Positions 51,122-52,865 of a DNA stretch of 52,865 nucleotides are shown here, piece after piece. The first letter of the stretch is position 1. Every line of letters starts with the position of its first letter. The translations under genes and the position numbers were made by a program. Origin of the DNA: Jeotgalibacillus terrae (lineage in GTDB: Bacteria > Bacillota > Bacilli > Bacillales > Jeotgalibacillaceae); NCBI RefSeq assembly GCF_016908195.1, contig NZ_JAFBDK010000022.1:1-52865 (forward strand). The letters are read 5' to 3'. A model generated the notes under the pieces. The model made no database searches. It saw only the letters and a program-made list of their open reading frames with translations, and had not been told where the DNA came from.

Positions 51122-51946
51122 TCATCGTACACTTCTCTCAAATCCCTCAATCATTTCAGCATTTTTATAAAATAGCAGTCCTTCTTTTTCAGGAAGCTTC
51201 CGTCCAATTTTTATAAAGTCCTCTCTGCATTGCTTAAGCAGTGAAATCAGCTCCCTCTGGTTTTCAGTCCGATCATACAGATCGAAAAATATCTTCCCAT
51301 CCTGACTGATCTGAGCTAAAAAGACATCTGACATGCTGACCCCTTTTTTCTTCATTTGCTCCCGTAGCCATTCAATATCTCGTCCTATTGACTGAAGCGT
51401 CTTTTCTACCGGCTCCCCATCCATAATAATAATCTCCGGCGGCTTCTCATCCTGTACATTCTTTTTTATGTCCTCCTGGACCACAGGCATCCTGGACTTT
51501 TTAAGGAGAACATTGAGTTCACCTGAAGGTTCTAAGATTGCAAAATTCACATCAGATACTGCAAAAACATCCTTCCTTCTTAGCAGTTCCATCAACTCAT
51601 CCGTTGTATATCTTTCCTTCTTCAGATTCTCTTCGATCACTTTTCCCTGCTGAATAAATACTGTCCCCTCTCCTTCTACAAGATCTCTTACCTTCTTGCT
51701 TTTTAAAGAAAGATAGTCAATCAGCAGAGGGATTGAAATAAAGGATACAATACCAAGTACCCCATGCAAAAATTGCCGGTCGAGACCGGTAATCACTTCC
51801 GCGCCGATACTGCCGATTGTAATTCCTGTTACATATTCAAAAAAAGATAACTGAGAGATTTGCTTCTTACCAAGCAGTTTTGTACAAATGAATAAAACAA
51901 GAACCATTAACAGTCCCCGTATAATGACCATCAGCCAATCACTCAT
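51122..51946 (-). CDS. DUF421 (YetF-like) membrane protein
   Basis: The 274-aa protein has three N-terminal helices (about 5-80, with TKLLGKKQISQLSFFEYVTGITIGS) and two YetF-type cytoplasmic domains. The first contains QGKVIEENLKKERYTTDELMELLRRKDVF (family signature, in pieces), then SDVNFAILEPSGELNVL. Such proteins occur in several copies in Bacillus (YkjA, YdfS, YetF) and are linked to spores or membrane stress without a defined activity. The ATG overlaps the stop of the 51-aa gene by one base. Confidence 0.86.
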   Translation of the reverse strand: MSDWLMVIIRGLLMVLVLFICTKLLGKKQISQLSFFEYVTGITIGSIGAEVITGLDRQFLHGVLGIVSFISIPLLIDYLSLKSKKVRDLVEGEGTVFIQQGKVIEENLKKERYTTDELMELLRRKDVFAVSDVNFAILEPSGELNVLLKKSRMPVVQEDIKKNVQDEKPPEIIIMDGEPVEKTLQSIGRDIEWLREQMKKKGVSMSDVFLAQISQDGKIFFDLYDRTENQRELISLLKQCREDFIKIGRKLPEKEGLLFYKNAEMIEGFERSVR

Positions 51947-52101
51947 TATGCTTTCACCCGGAACTGCTCAAGTTCGTTTATCATTTTGATCATTTCATCA
52001 TACATCTCAGTGTATTGAAGCGCCTCATCTTTTTCTTCGATCCAGCGCTGTACGGTCATCAGCTTTTGTCTCAAGCTTTCGATTTCTTCATACATCTGCA
52101 T
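51946..52101 (-). CDS. 51-aa helical protein overlapping the DUF421 gene
   Basis: ATG 52101 to TAA 51948-51946 encodes 51 residues, mostly Glu, Lys, Met and Leu in heptad-like spacing (MYEEIESLRQKLMTVQRW, then MYDEMIKMINELEQF), a likely short coiled coil. AAGGAAGTG precedes the start. The last A of its TAA is the first base of the DUF421 ATG, a termination-reinitiation overlap, so the two products are probably made together. No family is recognised. Confidence 0.65.
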   Translation of the reverse strand: MQMYEEIESLRQKLMTVQRWIEEKDEALQYTEMYDEMIKMINELEQFRVKA

Positions 52102-52146
52102 CACTTCCTTTTTTATTTATCTTCTCCATTTTCGATTTCAGGCATA

Positions 52147-52176
52147 CAAAAAGCCGGCTGAACGCTTCAGCCGGCT
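52147..52176 (-). terminator. Terminator of queF
   Basis: 11-bp stem AGCCGGCTGAA/TTCAGCCGGCT with a 3-nt loop, followed on the minus strand by TTTTTG. Confidence 0.93.
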
Positions 52177-52181
52177 GCAGA

Positions 52182-52679
52182 TTATCTGTTATCAATTTTC
52201 TCTGGATACATATCATGATTCATCAGTCTGTGATATGCCATCTCTTCATATTTCGTACCCGGTTTCCCGTAGTTAGTGTAAGGATCAATTGAAATGCCGC
52301 CGCGCGGAGTGAATTTTCCCCATACTTCAATATATCTCGGGTCCATCAGCTCAATCAGGTCATTCATAATGATGTTCATGCAGTCTTCATGAAAGTCTCC
52401 ATGGTTTCTGAAGCTGAAAAGATACAGTTTCAGTGATTTACTCTCCACCATTTTCTGATCAGGAATATAGCTGATATAGATCGTTGCAAAGTCCGGCTGG
52501 TTCGTCTTCGGGCAAAGAGATGTAAATTCCGGGCAGTTAAACTTTACGAAATAGTCTCTGTTTACATGCTTGTTATCAAATGCCTCAAGCACGCCGGGAT
52601 TGTAGTCGAATGAATATTCAACATTCATTTCACCAAGCAGATTTACACCTTCAAGTTCTTTTTCGTTGCGTCCACTCAT
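52182..52679 (-). CDS. queF: NADPH-dependent 7-cyano-7-deazaguanine reductase
   Basis: The 165-aa unimodular QueF reduces preQ0 to preQ1 in queuosine synthesis. The nucleophile Cys56 and acid D63 lie in [13 protein letters not shown], and the QueF motif [21 protein letters not shown] region follows (about 79-99). The start follows GGAGGT. It stands alone, away from queC, queD and queE, matching the isolated ykvM-like layout only partly. No preQ1 riboswitch is visible upstream, only a short dyad (AAGTTCA/TGAACTT, about 52702-52723). Confidence 0.95.
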   Translation of the reverse strand: MSGRNEKELEGVNLLGEMNVEYSFDYNPGVLEAFDNKHVNRDYFVKFNCPEFTSLCPKTNQPDFATIYISYIPDQKMVESKSLKLYLFSFRNHGDFHEDCMNIIMNDLIELMDPRYIEVWGKFTPRGGISIDPYTNYGKPGTKYEEMAYHRLMNHDMYPEKIDNR

Positions 52680-52737
52680 TGGTCATACCTCCAGATATGA
52701 AAAGTTCAGTTTATATGAACTTAGTTTTCTAAAATAT

Positions 52738-52812
52738 AGCTCTGTTAAAGGTGGCTGTTGATTTCCGCTTCAGGGGGAACGCTTTCCGCAGGGCGTGCGG
52801 TGAGCCTCCTGA
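52738..52812 (-). repeat. Dispersed structured repeat, copy F (one end only)
   Basis: On the minus strand it ends with GGAAAGCGTTCCCCCT, AGCGGAAATCAACAGCC and ACCTTTAACAGAGCT, nearly identical over about 50 bp to the right end of copy D. After GAGGAGGCTCACCG the match stops, so the left half is missing. The remaining 50 bases of the window show nothing recognisable. Confidence 0.75.
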
Positions 52813-52865
52813 TATGAACAAAACTGTCAAGAGTGCTGCTCCCAACCCGGTTTGGATCTTTTTTA

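Noticed and set aside
52680-52740. preQ1 riboswitch upstream of queF
   Set aside because: No preQ1-I or preQ1-II sequence pattern was seen in the leader, only a simple dyad.

Overview
The window is a chromosomal stretch of an endospore-forming, motile, low-to-moderate GC Firmicute of the Bacillaceae/Caryophanaceae type. The evidence is a gamma-type spore protein gene (sspE) with a sigma-G promoter, a spore-cortex deacetylase (pdaA), PerR, MreBH, a bacterial NO synthase, and flagellar motor and chemoreceptor genes behind sigma-D promoters. Acidic insertions in MotB and in one chemoreceptor would fit a moderately halotolerant genus such as Jeotgalibacillus, but that genus name is inference. Gene order largely follows two blocks of the Bacillus subtilis map: yfh/yga/yfj/yfk genes (about 0.4-38.6 kb, largely inverted and shuffled) and motAB/ampS/ykhA/mreBH/queF genes (about 40-52.8 kb). 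Most of this is core chromosome. I see no prophage, plasmid, insertion sequence or CRISPR array.

Layout. 0-0.3 kb: leader and two promoters of an rRNA operon read leftwards, with the 16S gene just outside the window. 0.3-10.9 kb: ygxA, ygzB, perR (self-overlapping PerR box), an AbgT-family transporter, bcp, a small channel-like protein, hemL, ygaE, ygaD, ygaC, ygaB, sspE. 10.9-18.6 kb: fabL-mutY, yfhP, yfhJ-yfhH, a PadR/DUF2812/membrane-protein operon with tandem operator-like repeats, an SDR, recX, yfhF. 18.6-19.1 kb: three GC-rich structured repeats. 19.1-25.2 kb: aldehyde dehydrogenase, RNA m5U methyltransferase, DNA glycosylase, pdaA, class I fumarase. 25.35-25.58 kb: an unusual array of 21-bp units. 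25.6-38.6 kb: SE1561-family gene, yfkAB radical SAM, a candidate small RNA, OsmC, yfkF, a P1B-4 metal ATPase (pfeT-like), the yfkH/YtxH/degenerate-phosphatase stress operon, an AGCS symporter, yfkK, a chemoreceptor, yfkM, a methyltransferase. 38.7-52.8 kb: second AGCS symporter, motAB, ampS, an unlisted 47-aa membrane protein, ykhA, a BMP lipoprotein-chemoreceptor pair, mreBH, nos, a YitT-family gene behind a 125-bp tandem duplication, a DUF421 gene with an overlapping 51-aa gene, queF.

Themes. Peroxide and iron defence is concentrated here (perR, bcp, OsmC, pfeT-like ATPase, nos). Motility genes appear at two places, with sigma-D promoters at motAB and at the 35-kb chemoreceptor. Spore genes use sigma-G-type promoters. 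The most interesting non-gene signals are: (1) a 21-bp-period array, about ten units, with a conserved 9-bp core, which is also an open heptapeptide-repeat frame on the minus strand; (2) a dispersed structured repeat family whose helices differ in sequence but stay complementary around a conserved 3x3 GGA/(G/T)GA internal loop, with long, short and truncated copies; (3) a 125-bp hairpin-forming element duplicated in tandem upstream of the YitT-family gene; and (4) a low-molecular-weight phosphatase relative that has lost its active-site Cys and Arg but keeps its place in the stress operon.
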